64,000 bases of DNA from Zipacnadum sp036504235 (lineage in GTDB: Bacteria > Armatimonadota > Zipacnadia > Zipacnadales > Zipacnadaceae), in contig DASXVN010000046.1 of the NCBI GenBank assembly GCA_036504235.1, positions 62,001-126,000 on the forward strand, in the 5' to 3' direction. Shown piece by piece: positions 45,085 to 53,333 of the stretch. The notes below the pieces were generated by a model. It was not told the DNA's origin. It saw only the letters and a program-made list of their open reading frames with translations, and did no database searches. The first letter of the stretch is position 1; each line of letters starts with the position of its first letter. A program made the translations under genes and the position numbers.

Positions 45085-47190
45085 TCAGGCCAAGTGCAGC
45101 AGCACCAACAGGCGGTCAATCCCGAAGATGCAGGGGAAGGGGGCAATCAGGCCGCCCAGCCCGTAGATCAGGAGGTTGCGGCGCAGCACCGCCTCCGCGC
45201 CCAGCGGCTTGTACGAGATGCCCCGCAGGGCCAGGGGGATCAGCGCGATGATGACCAGGGCGTTGAAGATGACGGCCGCCAGCACCGCGGACTGCGGCGT
45301 GGTCAGGCGCATGAGGTTGAGCGCCTGCAGCGCCGGGTAGGTGGTGGCGAACATGGCCGGGATGATGGCGAAGTACTTGGCCACGTCGTTGGCGATGCTG
45401 AAAGTGGTCAGCGAGCCGCGGGTCATCAGCAGTTGCTTGCCGATTTCCACGACCTCAATGAGCTTGGTCGGGTTGCTGTCCAGGTCCACCATGTTCCCGG
45501 CTTCCTTGGCGGCTTGGGTGCCGGTGTTCATCGCCACGCCCACGTCGGCCTGGGCCAGCGCCGGGGCGTCGTTGGTCCCGTCGCCGGTCATGGCCACAAG
45601 CTTGCCGCTGGCCTGCTCCTGTTTGATAAGCGCCATCTTGGTCTCGGGAGTGGCCTCGGCGAGGAAGTCGTCCACGCCCGCCTCGGCGGCGATCGCGGCC
45701 GCGGTCAGCGGGTTGTCTCCGGTGATCATGACGGTGCGGATGCCCATGGCCCGCATCTGCTCGAAACGGTGGCGTATCCCGCCTTTGACGATGTCCTTGA
45801 GCTGGATGACGCCCAGCGCTTGACCGTTCCGGGCCACCACCAGGGGCGTGCCGCCGCTGGTGGCGATGCGGTTCACGATCGTGTCCAACTCCTCCGGTAC
45901 GGTGCCACCCTGCTCGAGGATCCAGCCCTTGACCGCGTCGGCCGCGCCCTTGCGAATCTGGGTGCCGCCGTTGAGGTTGACACCACTCATCCGCGTCTGG
46001 GCGGTGAAGGGGATAAACTCGGTGTCGTGATCGCTCAGTTCGCGGCCGCGCAGAGCGTACTTCTCCTTGGCCAGCACTACGATACTGCGGCCCTCCGGGG
46101 TCTCGTCGGCCAGGGAGGCCAACTGCGCGGCGCTCGCCAGGTCCTGCACCGGCACCCCCGGGACTGGGAGGAACTCCACCGCCTGCCGGTTGCCCAGGGT
46201 AATCGTGCCGGTCTTGTCGAGCAGCAGGGTGTCCACGTCGCCCGCCGCCTCCACCGCCTTGCCGGACATGGCCAGGACGTTGTGCTGCATGACGCGGTCC
46301 ATGCCGGCGATGCCGATGGCCGAAAGCAGGCCGCCGATGGTGGTGGGAATCAGGCAGACCAGCAGGGCGGCGAGCACCGGGATGGTCGGCGGAGCGCCGA
46401 CTCCCGAGGAGCGCACCGCGTAGCCCGCATAGGGCAGCAGAGTGACCACGGCGAGTAGGAAGATGATGGTCATCCCCGCCAGCAGGATGGACAGGGCGAT
46501 TTCATTCGGCGTCTTCTGTCGCTGCGCCCCCTCCACCAGCGCGATCATGCGGTCGAGGAAGGTCTCGCCGGGGTTGGAGGTGATGCGGATGACGATGCGG
46601 TCGGAGAGCACCTTGGTGCCACCCGTGACGGCGCTCCGGTCGCCGCCGCTCTCGCGGATGACCGGGGCGCTTTCGCCGGTGATAGCGGACTCGTCTACCG
46701 AGGCGATCCCCTCCACGACTTCCCCGTCGCCGGGGATGAAGTCGCCCGCCTCGCAGACCACCAGATCGCCGACGCGCAGCGCCGTGCCGGGCACTTGCTC
46801 CTCGCGCTTGCCGACCAGCTTGCGGGCCATGGTCTCGGTTTTGGCCTTGCGCAGAGAGTCGGCCTGGGCCTTGCCGCGCCCCTCGGCCATCGCCTCGGCG
46901 AAGTTGGCGAACAACACCGTGAACCACAGCCATAGGCTAATCTGCCCGTTAAACAGCGCCTGCGGGTCGCCGGTGAGCAGGTCCTTGAGGAAGAGGTAGG
47001 TGGTGAGGACGCTGCCCACCTCGACCACGAACATGACCGGGTTCCGGGCCACGACGCGCGGGTCCAGCTTGCGGAAGGCGTCCCCCAGGGCGCGCCGGAC
47101 GATCGCGGGCTCAAAGAGCGAGCGCGGGGCATGTTTGGGTTTCTTGTAGCCTTCCGGCGCGGGGCCGGTCAGGTTCTCGACAGCAGCCAT
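45085..47190 (-). CDS. kdpB: KdpB P-type ATPase subunit
   Basis: 701 residues from the ATG at 47190, which has GAGGTG upstream; a GTG three codons earlier is less likely. It contains the actuator-loop TGESAPVIRES (the Ser used for inhibitory phosphorylation in E. coli is present), the phosphorylation motif LLDKTGTITLG, and the hinge MTGDGTNDAPALAQADVGVA. KdpB hydrolyses ATP to drive K+ uptake through KdpA. An inserted palindrome separates it from kdpA. Confidence 0.95.
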   Translation of the reverse strand: MAAVENLTGPAPEGYKKPKHAPRSLFEPAIVRRALGDAFRKLDPRVVARNPVMFVVEVGSVLTTYLFLKDLLTGDPQALFNGQISLWLWFTVLFANFAEAMAEGRGKAQADSLRKAKTETMARKLVGKREEQVPGTALRVGDLVVCEAGDFIPGDGEVVEGIASVDESAITGESAPVIRESGGDRSAVTGGTKVLSDRIVIRITSNPGETFLDRMIALVEGAQRQKTPNEIALSILLAGMTIIFLLAVVTLLPYAGYAVRSSGVGAPPTIPVLAALLVCLIPTTIGGLLSAIGIAGMDRVMQHNVLAMSGKAVEAAGDVDTLLLDKTGTITLGNRQAVEFLPVPGVPVQDLASAAQLASLADETPEGRSIVVLAKEKYALRGRELSDHDTEFIPFTAQTRMSGVNLNGGTQIRKGAADAVKGWILEQGGTVPEELDTIVNRIATSGGTPLVVARNGQALGVIQLKDIVKGGIRHRFEQMRAMGIRTVMITGDNPLTAAAIAAEAGVDDFLAEATPETKMALIKQEQASGKLVAMTGDGTNDAPALAQADVGVAMNTGTQAAKEAGNMVDLDSNPTKLIEVVEIGKQLLMTRGSLTTFSIANDVAKYFAIIPAMFATTYPALQALNLMRLTTPQSAVLAAVIFNALVIIALIPLALRGISYKPLGAEAVLRRNLLIYGLGGLIAPFPCIFGIDRLLVLLHLA

Positions 47191-47229
47191 GGTACGCACC
47201 TCAATCTATCGCTATCGGACCGTCTTCCC

Positions 47230-47364
47230 GTAGGGGCGGAAGTTCGGCGTCTGCGCCGAATCTCCGCCCGCGTGTGTCGCCCTTCTTGGCCTCCCAGGAA
47301 CGAAACAATCGGTGGTTGGCGCGGGCGGAGATTGCCCGGCAGACCGGTCAACTTCCGCCCCTAC
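47230..47364. mobile_element. MITE-like nested palindrome between kdpA and kdpB
   Basis: Outer arms GTAGGGGCGGAAGTT (47230-47244) and its exact complement (47350-47364) enclose inner arms AATCTCCGCCCGCG (47259-47272) and its exact complement (47320-47333). Total 135 bp with no coding capacity. Nested perfect inverted repeats of this size are typical of small non-autonomous elements. It would fold into a strong hairpin in the operon mRNA. Confidence 0.65.
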
Positions 47365-47374
47365 ATGAACCCCG

Positions 47375-49168
47375 CTAGAACAGGTTCCCGGCCAGCATCT
47401 GGAAGTGCTCGACAATCGGCCCCAGCGCCAGGGTCGGGAAGTATTCCAGCGCGCCGACGACGAGCACGATGGCGGCGAGCAGGACGGCGAAGGTCACCGT
47501 GTCGGTGGCCAGCGTGCCCGCCGAGGGCGGCACCACCTTTTTGCGGACCAGCGCTCCGGCCATCGCCAGCAGCGGGATGATCATCAGGAAGCGCCCCACC
47601 AACATGGCGAGCCCCAGGGTCAGATTGTAGTAGGGAGTGTTGGCGGTGATCCCGGCGAAAGCCGAGCCATTGTTGGCGGTGGCCGAGCAGTAGGCGTAGA
47701 TGATCTCGGTGAAGCCGTGCGCGCCCGCGTTGTTGACGTTGTTATAGGTCGCGCCCTCGTAGAGGCTGGGGCTGCTGCCGTTCACGTGGTTCCAGGCGGC
47801 CGTCGGTGGCAAGTTCAGGTTGGTCGCCAGGGCGGTCCAGAAGAGGTTGCCGGCGACCAGAATCAGCACCGCCAGGATCGCCATGCGCACCTCGTATTGC
47901 TCGATCTTCTTGCCCACGTATTCGGGCGTGCGGCCCACCATCAGCCCGGCGATGAACACCGCCACCACCGCGTACATGAGCATCCCGAAGAGCCCCGCGC
48001 CCACGCCGCCGAAGATGACCTCGTCGCACATCAGATTGATCAGCAGGGAGCCGCCGCCCAGCGGGGTGAAGCTGTCATGCTGGGAGTTGACCGCGCCACA
48101 AGAAGCCGAGGTGGTGACGGTGGCAAACAGGGCGCTGGCGGCGATCCCGTTGCGGACCTCCTTGCCCTCCATATTCCCGCCCGGCTGGTCGCCGGTGGCC
48201 GCCGTCTGCACCCCCAGGCGGCTGAGGGCCGGCGTCCCTTGCGACTCCGCCCAGTAGCAGACGCTCAGGCTCAGGGCGAACATCAGCGTCATCGCCCCGA
48301 ACAGGGCCCAGCCCTGGCGCGGATTGCCGACCAGCTTGCCGAAAGTCCAGGTTAGCCCGGCCGGGATCAGGAAGATGGACAGAATCTGGACCAGGTCGTT
48401 CAGCGGCGTCGGGTTCTCGTAAGGGTGCGCGGAGTTGGCGTTGAAGAGGCCGCCGCCGTTGGTCCCCAGCATCTTGATGGCTTCCTGCGAGGCGACCAGC
48501 CCCTGCGGGATGGTCTGGGTGGCGCCCTCCAGGGTGGTCGCCTGGACGTACGGCGCGAAGTTCTGCGGCACGCCCTGGGTCACCAGGAACAGCGCATAGA
48601 CGAGGCACAGCGGCAGCAGCACATACAGCGTGGCCCGGGTGACATCCACCCACAGGTTGCCCAGGCCCTCGGCGCTATGCCGGGCAAAGCCGCGCACCAC
48701 GGCAATCGCGACGGCGATCCCCGCCGCCGCCGACAGCCAATTGTGCAGCGCCAGGGGCACCATATTCGAGAAGTAGCTGACCGTACTCTCCGGCGCGTAG
48801 CTCTGCCAGTTGGTGTTGGTGAGGAACGAAACCGCCGTGTTGAAGGCGAGGTCGGGGGTCATCTGTTGGCCGGAGAAGCCTTGCGGATTGAGCGGCATGA
48901 TCCCCTGCAGCCGCAGCAGGGCGTAGGTGAACAGGCCGCCGACCAGGCTAAAGGCGAGCAGCGCCGCGCCGTAGGTCGTCCAGTGCATGTCCTGCTGCTC
49001 ATCAATCCCGGCCAGGCGGTACAGGGCCCGCTCCACGGGGCGCAGCACCGGGTGCAGCCAGGTGCGTTCGCCGGAAAAAACCCGCGCCAAGTGCGCCCCC
49101 AGAGGCCTGGTGAGGAGCAGAAGCACCCCGAAGAACAGCAGAATCTCGGCGAGGCCGAAGCCAGTCAT
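47375..49168 (-). CDS. kdpA: KdpA potassium-binding channel-like subunit
   Basis: 597 residues with about ten membrane segments. Selectivity-loop motifs are present (for example AVSFLTNTNWQSY, LGTNGGGLFNANSAHPYENP, TTSASCGAVNSQHDSF, AYCSATANNGSAF). KdpA is the K+-selective subunit of the Kdp complex. The ATG follows AGGAGGAC and lies 9 bp after kdpF. The region after the stop contains the palindrome described separately. Confidence 0.95.
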   Translation of the reverse strand: MTGFGLAEILLFFGVLLLLTRPLGAHLARVFSGERTWLHPVLRPVERALYRLAGIDEQQDMHWTTYGAALLAFSLVGGLFTYALLRLQGIMPLNPQGFSGQQMTPDLAFNTAVSFLTNTNWQSYAPESTVSYFSNMVPLALHNWLSAAAGIAVAIAVVRGFARHSAEGLGNLWVDVTRATLYVLLPLCLVYALFLVTQGVPQNFAPYVQATTLEGATQTIPQGLVASQEAIKMLGTNGGGLFNANSAHPYENPTPLNDLVQILSIFLIPAGLTWTFGKLVGNPRQGWALFGAMTLMFALSLSVCYWAESQGTPALSRLGVQTAATGDQPGGNMEGKEVRNGIAASALFATVTTSASCGAVNSQHDSFTPLGGGSLLINLMCDEVIFGGVGAGLFGMLMYAVVAVFIAGLMVGRTPEYVGKKIEQYEVRMAILAVLILVAGNLFWTALATNLNLPPTAAWNHVNGSSPSLYEGATYNNVNNAGAHGFTEIIYAYCSATANNGSAFAGITANTPYYNLTLGLAMLVGRFLMIIPLLAMAGALVRKKVVPPSAGTLATDTVTFAVLLAAIVLVVGALEYFPTLALGPIVEHFQMLAGNLF

Positions 49169-49177
49169 GGAGTCCTC

Positions 49178-49264
49178 CTAAAAGCGCTCCGGATGGAGTA
49201 AGGCATAGCACAAGTATACGAGCAAGCAGAGCGAGGCCGATCCCGCTAAGATGGTATCCGCCAT
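49178..49264 (-). CDS. kdpF: KdpF small membrane subunit
   Basis: 28 residues, one hydrophobic helix, ending in the KdpF signature YALLHPERF. GAGGAGG stands before the ATG. KdpF stabilises the KdpABC complex. Placed directly before kdpA as usual. Confidence 0.85.
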   Translation of the reverse strand: MADTILAGSASLCLLVYLCYALLHPERF

Positions 49265-49274
49265 AGTGACCTCC

Positions 49275-49358
49275 TCAGAGCCGGTCGCAAACCCGCGCAT
49301 AGGCATGCGCCGCGACGAAGAACAGGAGTATTAGCGCGACGAAGAACAGGTCCAGCAT
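49275..49358 (-). CDS. 27-residue membrane peptide at the head of the kdp operon
   Basis: Reads MLDLFFVALILLFFVAAHAY followed by ARVCDRL: one membrane helix and a short cytoplasmic tail. CGGAGG precedes the ATG, and the stop is 10 bp before kdpF. I recall similar short peptides ending in CDRL or CERL upstream of kdpF in some other bacteria, so it is probably real; its role is unknown. Confidence 0.65.
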   Translation of the reverse strand: MLDLFFVALILLFFVAAHAYARVCDRL

Positions 49359-49444
49359 CAGAAGGCCTCCGGTGATAGGTATGCCTCTTTCGACGATAAC
49401 GATACCAGCAAAGTGCTCAAAGGGGGGTAAGGAAGCGGGGCCGA

Positions 49445-49466
49445 GGCGTTAAGAATGCGTCAAGAA
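49445..49466 (-). promoter_or_regulatory. Candidate KdpE-binding tandem repeat
   Basis: On the minus strand TTCTTGACGCA is followed immediately by TTCTTAACGCC, an 11-bp direct repeat about 90-110 bp upstream of the first kdp start. OmpR-family regulators bind such tandem sites. A weak -10-like TTATCG lies at about 49393-49398. Confidence 0.5.
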
Positions 49467-49629
49467 GAGGAAATTGGGGCATCACCGAGCCCGGGCGCAG
49501 GCGGCGAACGCAAGGATGGCCCAAGTAACCTCTCGCACGTTGAACCAAAATGCCGTCGCTAACCGCAGTTGACTGGCAGTTGAGGCAATACATTCTGCGA
49601 CCTGAAGGTGCTCTCGGGTAGGGCGTGGA

Positions 49630-49770
49630 AGGCGGAAGGCGGCCCGGGGCATCTACGACGCTATCTACTGCAAGCCGTCCCGCGACGGTAGTCACTCGGA
49701 GTTTCGCTGGCAAGTCACGCGAATTGAGGTGCTACAAGAGCCGCGTTACTTGCGCAGCTTCGCGACCACG
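49630..49770 (+). pseudogene. cas5: Fragment of Cas5 (type I-C)
   Basis: The frame AARGIYDAIYCKP ... EFRWQVTRIEVLQEPRYLRS matches the conserved early part of type I-C Cas5 (pattern AARGIL-AI-WKP...F-W-V--IEVL-PI-). There is no start region and the match ends after about 45 residues, so only a fragment survives. Confidence 0.65.
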
Positions 49771-49887
49771 AGGTCACCTTCCATCAGAGCCGCTTGCCCC
49801 GAGGCGCGCAGGTGGGCCTTGTGGTCACCGGCGAGGAGACCCCGCCGACGCGCTACGAGAAGAAATGCCGCAATCGACCTTCCTGTG
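49728..49887 (+). pseudogene. cas4: Possible C-terminal fragment of Cas4
   Basis: In a different frame from the Cas5 fragment, TGEETPPTRYEKKCRNRPSC followed by GRC resembles the end of Cas4 (TPP-xY--KC--C-----C), which supplies cysteines of the iron-sulfur cluster. Only the tail is present. The match is short and uncertain. Confidence 0.4.
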
Positions 49888-49890
49888 GGC

Positions 49891-49920
49891 GTTGCCCCCC
49901 CGCGCGGCGTGGATTGAAAC
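49891..49920 (+). CRISPR. Single orphan type I-C-like CRISPR repeat
   Basis: GTTGCCCCCCCGCGCGGCGT followed by GGATTGAAAC has the GC-rich hairpin and the ending GTGGATTGAAAC of type I-C repeats. Only one copy is present, so it is a relic, not an array. Confidence 0.6.
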
Positions 49921-50059
49921 TGATAGTTGAGGTTGTCACTACTAGAATCTCCCTTGTGCGGTGTCGCGGGTGGTCGGCCGGGATGCGCTCTGGGCGGTTG
50001 TGCTCCGTGCCGGCCGCAGCGATCCGAGTTGCGGTTTGGGATAGGGCCGGCGACGAAAA

Positions 50060-50084
50060 CGGCCGCTCCAGAAAGGAGCGGCCG
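50060..50084 (-). terminator. Terminator of the amidotransferase-like gene
   Basis: A perfect 10-bp stem CGGCCGCTCC/GGAGCGGCCG with a five-base loop. On the minus strand it is followed by TTTTCG, downstream of the gene ending at 50126. Confidence 0.6.
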
Positions 50085-50086
50085 CA

Positions 50087-50102
50087 GAACGGGGGCAGGT
50101 CA
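50087..50102. repeat. Third copy of the IS-end-like sequence
   Basis: GAACGGGGGCAGGTCA, identical over 16 bases to 20538-20553. No transposase remains beside it. Confidence 0.5.
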
Positions 50103-50125
50103 CTCGGGGGCAAAGTCAGCAGGAG

Positions 50126-50977
50126 TCACCCGGGAGGAGTCGCCAGCCATTGCGTGATGTTGCGGACCAACTGGGGCCAGGAGTTCCACTGCCAGTAGGC
50201 CACCGCGGGCGCGGCCGGCTCGCCGTGGAGCGTGGGCGTCCACAAAACGACCCGGCCCTTGCCGTAGGTCCCCGCGATCAGCACCGGGGCGTCGCCGGCC
50301 TTCACCAGCACTTGCATGTCGGGCCGCGGCGCTACCTCATGGTAGAACAGGGTGACCGGCTTCTGGTCCCAGTTGATCCCGGCCAGGATTGGATGCGTGC
50401 CGACCGGGGTCAGCTCCACCGGCTTGTCCTGCGTCGCGAACACTATGTCTCCCTGATGAATGTCGGCCGGCAGGCACTTGGCGTAGGCGCTGCCCGCAAT
50501 CGGTCCGCCGCCCGTGCCCAGCGAATAGTTCCCGCCCAGCACGAACAGGCCGCCGCCCTGCGCCACGAACTCCTCCACCCAGTCGGCGGTGCGGCCGGGG
50601 ACGTCGGCCATGCGATCATACTGGCCCTCGCGCGTGAAGGCGTCCACCGGGATGTTGGCCAGGATCAGCACCTTCTCGGCCAGCAGATCTTCCTTCTTCA
50701 TGGGGAAGCCCTTGAGCGAGGTCACGAAGCCCATGCGGCTGCACATGAAGGACTCGGTGATCTCGCACTGGTCCGCCAGGGCCTCGTCCAGCTTCCAGTG
50801 CTGGCTCCACATGCCCTGGGCTACGTGGACCTTGAGGCCTCCCGGCAGACCCACCGAGGTTCCCGGTCCGGCCCATTCCGCGGCCAGGCCCTGCGCCTGC
50901 GCCCGCGGCGTCGCGCCGAGCAAACAGGCGCAGCCGATAGCGATCCCCGCCAGGACGGTCATCATTCGGGTATTCAT
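50126..50977 (-). CDS. Secreted glutamine-amidotransferase-like domain protein
   Basis: 283 residues. Signal peptide MTVLAGIAIGCACLLG with cleavage after AQA. The rest resembles the class I glutamine-amidotransferase/ThuA-like fold: VLILANIPVDAF, a glycine-rich turn GGGLFVLGGNYSLG and a C-terminal KGRVVLWTPTLHGEP. No obvious catalytic Cys-His-Glu triad is apparent, so it may bind sugars or act as a structural domain. Its ATG overlaps the stop of the upstream gene by 4 bp, so the two are coupled and probably act on the same material outside the cytoplasm. Confidence 0.65.
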   Translation of the reverse strand: MNTRMMTVLAGIAIGCACLLGATPRAQAQGLAAEWAGPGTSVGLPGGLKVHVAQGMWSQHWKLDEALADQCEITESFMCSRMGFVTSLKGFPMKKEDLLAEKVLILANIPVDAFTREGQYDRMADVPGRTADWVEEFVAQGGGLFVLGGNYSLGTGGGPIAGSAYAKCLPADIHQGDIVFATQDKPVELTPVGTHPILAGINWDQKPVTLFYHEVAPRPDMQVLVKAGDAPVLIAGTYGKGRVVLWTPTLHGEPAAPAVAYWQWNSWPQLVRNITQWLATPPG

Positions 50978-53235
50978 GAGTTGGCCCCCTTCAGCTCGAG
51001 CACGATTACTTTCCACAGGTAGAAGTCCGCGGGCTTGACTGTCTGGCCCTGCGGGGTCAGGGCCCGGGAGAAGCCCTCGGTGAAGGGCGACAGCTCCCAG
51101 GCCGAGGCGACGGCGCCCGGGCCTTTGTAGGTGACGCTGGCCCCGGTGATCTTGCGGACCACGCCGCTCTTGTTGTCCGGGATCTTGTCCTGCTCCGGCG
51201 CGCTGAGCAGGTGCACGATGACCCGGTTGTGGCCGGCTTCCTTTTGCGTGTAGGCGAACATGTGCCACCAGAGGCCCGGCTGGGCGTCCACGGTGAGCAC
51301 GGCCTCGGGGTCGGTGATCGGCGTCAGGCTCGTCCCGTAGATGAGGTCCGAGTAGCGGGTGAGGAACTGTAGGAAATCCCTGCCGCCGCGGCTGTTGCCG
51401 TAGGTGTGGGCGCGGGAAGCGGCGCGCAGCAGGTCCGGGTAGATGCTGTTGAAGGCGCTATTCGGCGCGGGATCAAAGGGGATAGGGCCGTAGTGGCCGC
51501 CATAGCTCCGCACCAGCCGCGCCTCGTTGGTCAGCAGCCGGGCATAGGTGCTGTAGTTGCCCCCGGAGCCCTCGCGGGCCTGCTCGTTCATGATGTAGGC
51601 GCCGTTTTCGCAGGCGACTTTCAGCTCCGGATAGACCTCGGGAACCTTCTCAAACCGCGGCGGCGACGGGTCGGCCGGGAGCGCCGGGTCGCGCAAGGTC
51701 TGCTTCCAGGGCGCGTCCGCCAGCGGCGGGCTGGGCCAGACGCAGGTGGTCCAGGAGGCAATGTAGTTGAAGCCCCACACGAAGCCCGGGATTTTCTGCT
51801 TCCCCAGGTCAAAGATGCGCTGCATATTGCGCGTGGATAGCGGGTCGTAGGGCTTGCCCCAGTAGGTATAGTGGTCGTCGTAGCGCGCCCCGCGCCAGCC
51901 GAACATCTCCGCCGAGTTGAGGATCTCATTGATCCCGGCGTCCACGATCCCCGGCTGGGTGATGTCCATGACCAGCGAGATCCAGGTGTAGAAGATGGTC
52001 TTCTCCTGCCCCGGGATCTGCTTGTCCCAGTCGCGGACAAACTGTTGGTCGAAGCCGGTCTGGTAGCGGCCCAGACTCCACTCCGGGTGCTTGCGCATGA
52101 ACTCAAAGCAGGGCGGACCGCTGGCCGAACTTTTGGCGTAGGTGATCGGCCAGATGCCCTCCCGCTTGTACAGCGCCATCAGGTCCATTATGCGCGAGCG
52201 GGTATGCTGGTAGCAGCCCTGGCCGGAGATCCAGTTCTCGGCGGTCGGGGTCATGAAGAAGACGTCGTCCGGGGCCCAGGCGAACCACTCGGTGAAGTTG
52301 CCGTAAGAGGCCCGGATGGCGTTCGGCATCTGCTTGCCGATGTAGTTGGCCCACGCCTCCGGGGTTTTGATGTCGCAGTAGATCGAGCTGGGATTGGTCA
52401 TGTGGGGGCCGCTGGGGGAGCGCATGGCCACCTTCCAGACGTTGTCCGCCACATGGAAGTACTCGCCCACCCGGTCCACGACCTTGCCGGTCGGGTCCAG
52501 CATCTCCACGCGAATCTCCCGCCCGTACTCCTCCGGCCCCAGCTTCCACTTGAACTCCACTACCTGGCTGTCGGTCGGCTTGAGCGTCACGGTCTGCTCG
52601 CCCAGGGGGCGCACCGTGCCCAGGTCGCGAATCTCCACCGCGCGGAGCTTGCGCGTGGTCGCCGGGCCGAGGTTGCGCACCTGCACCTGGGCGACGGCGT
52701 CCTCGCCGGGGGTGTACATGACCTTGCCGGGCTGCACCGAGACGAGGAAGGCCTGATCGCCCTGGCGCTGCACGTTGAGGCTATCCAGCAGCATCGCCTG
52801 GGTCTTGGGCTCGGTGAGGTACGGGGAGCGGTCCAGGGCTAGGACCAGCTTCGGCTCAGGCCCGTCCACGACCACTGGCACCGTCCAGAGGCGCCAGTCG
52901 GAGGCCTGCAGATCGGGGCAGTCGGCCGGCATGAAGCGCGGCCCGCCCCCGCCGAGGCCCAGCGTGAAGCCGTCGGAATAAGCGCCGGTGGGCGCGAACT
53001 GCACGCGCAGGCTGACCAGGTACTTGCCGGGCAGCACGGTGGGGGGGAGGGGCAGCGTGGCCACCACCCCCGACTGGGCCTGCGCCAGGTCCACCCGGAG
53101 GGCCCGGCCCCCGGAGGCCCCCTCGGCGGCCATGACGGAGCCTCCCGGCACCGCCAGCGTTTCCACCTCGATCAGGCCAGCCGTAGCGCTCAGCGACCAG
53201 GTCAACAGCAAGATCAACCAGCCAATGGTTCTCAT
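50974..53235 (-). CDS. Secreted TIM-barrel hydrolase-like protein
   Basis: 753 residues with signal peptide (GWLILLLTWSLSATAG). Residues ~20-155 look like a carbohydrate-binding beta-sandwich and ~160-270 like an Ig domain (VMYTPGEDAVAQVQVRNLGP). The central ~350 residues have the character of an (alpha/beta)8 glycoside-hydrolase barrel, with WRGARYDDHYTYWGKPYD near residue 450 a candidate active-site strand. A small C-terminal beta domain follows. The glycoside hydrolase family is not certain. Neighbours include pectate-lyase-like proteins and a sugar-responsive regulator, so polysaccharide breakdown is the likely setting. Confidence 0.6.
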   Translation of the reverse strand: MRTIGWLILLLTWSLSATAGLIEVETLAVPGGSVMAAEGASGGRALRVDLAQAQSGVVATLPLPPTVLPGKYLVSLRVQFAPTGAYSDGFTLGLGGGGPRFMPADCPDLQASDWRLWTVPVVVDGPEPKLVLALDRSPYLTEPKTQAMLLDSLNVQRQGDQAFLVSVQPGKVMYTPGEDAVAQVQVRNLGPATTRKLRAVEIRDLGTVRPLGEQTVTLKPTDSQVVEFKWKLGPEEYGREIRVEMLDPTGKVVDRVGEYFHVADNVWKVAMRSPSGPHMTNPSSIYCDIKTPEAWANYIGKQMPNAIRASYGNFTEWFAWAPDDVFFMTPTAENWISGQGCYQHTRSRIMDLMALYKREGIWPITYAKSSASGPPCFEFMRKHPEWSLGRYQTGFDQQFVRDWDKQIPGQEKTIFYTWISLVMDITQPGIVDAGINEILNSAEMFGWRGARYDDHYTYWGKPYDPLSTRNMQRIFDLGKQKIPGFVWGFNYIASWTTCVWPSPPLADAPWKQTLRDPALPADPSPPRFEKVPEVYPELKVACENGAYIMNEQAREGSGGNYSTYARLLTNEARLVRSYGGHYGPIPFDPAPNSAFNSIYPDLLRAASRAHTYGNSRGGRDFLQFLTRYSDLIYGTSLTPITDPEAVLTVDAQPGLWWHMFAYTQKEAGHNRVIVHLLSAPEQDKIPDNKSGVVRKITGASVTYKGPGAVASAWELSPFTEGFSRALTPQGQTVKPADFYLWKVIVLELKGANS

Positions 53236-53275
53236 GGTGAGGCCCCCTTCTGATTCTCTCGCGGCGCTGCCGGAA

Positions 53276-53308
53276 AAAGGAGGGGCGGCTCCGGGTGGGG
53301 CCGCCCCT
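53276..53308 (-). terminator. Rho-independent terminator
   Basis: AGGGGCGGC/GCCGCCCCT arms with a 10-base loop; on the minus strand followed by CCTTTTTCC. It ends transcription of the DUF1559 gene at 53334. Confidence 0.7.
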
Positions 53309-53333
53309 GGCGTGAGCGCGGAGGTCGAGCGGC

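Noticed and set aside
49891..49920. CRISPR array
   Set aside because: Only one repeat is present and no spacer-repeat unit follows, so it is reported as an orphan repeat.
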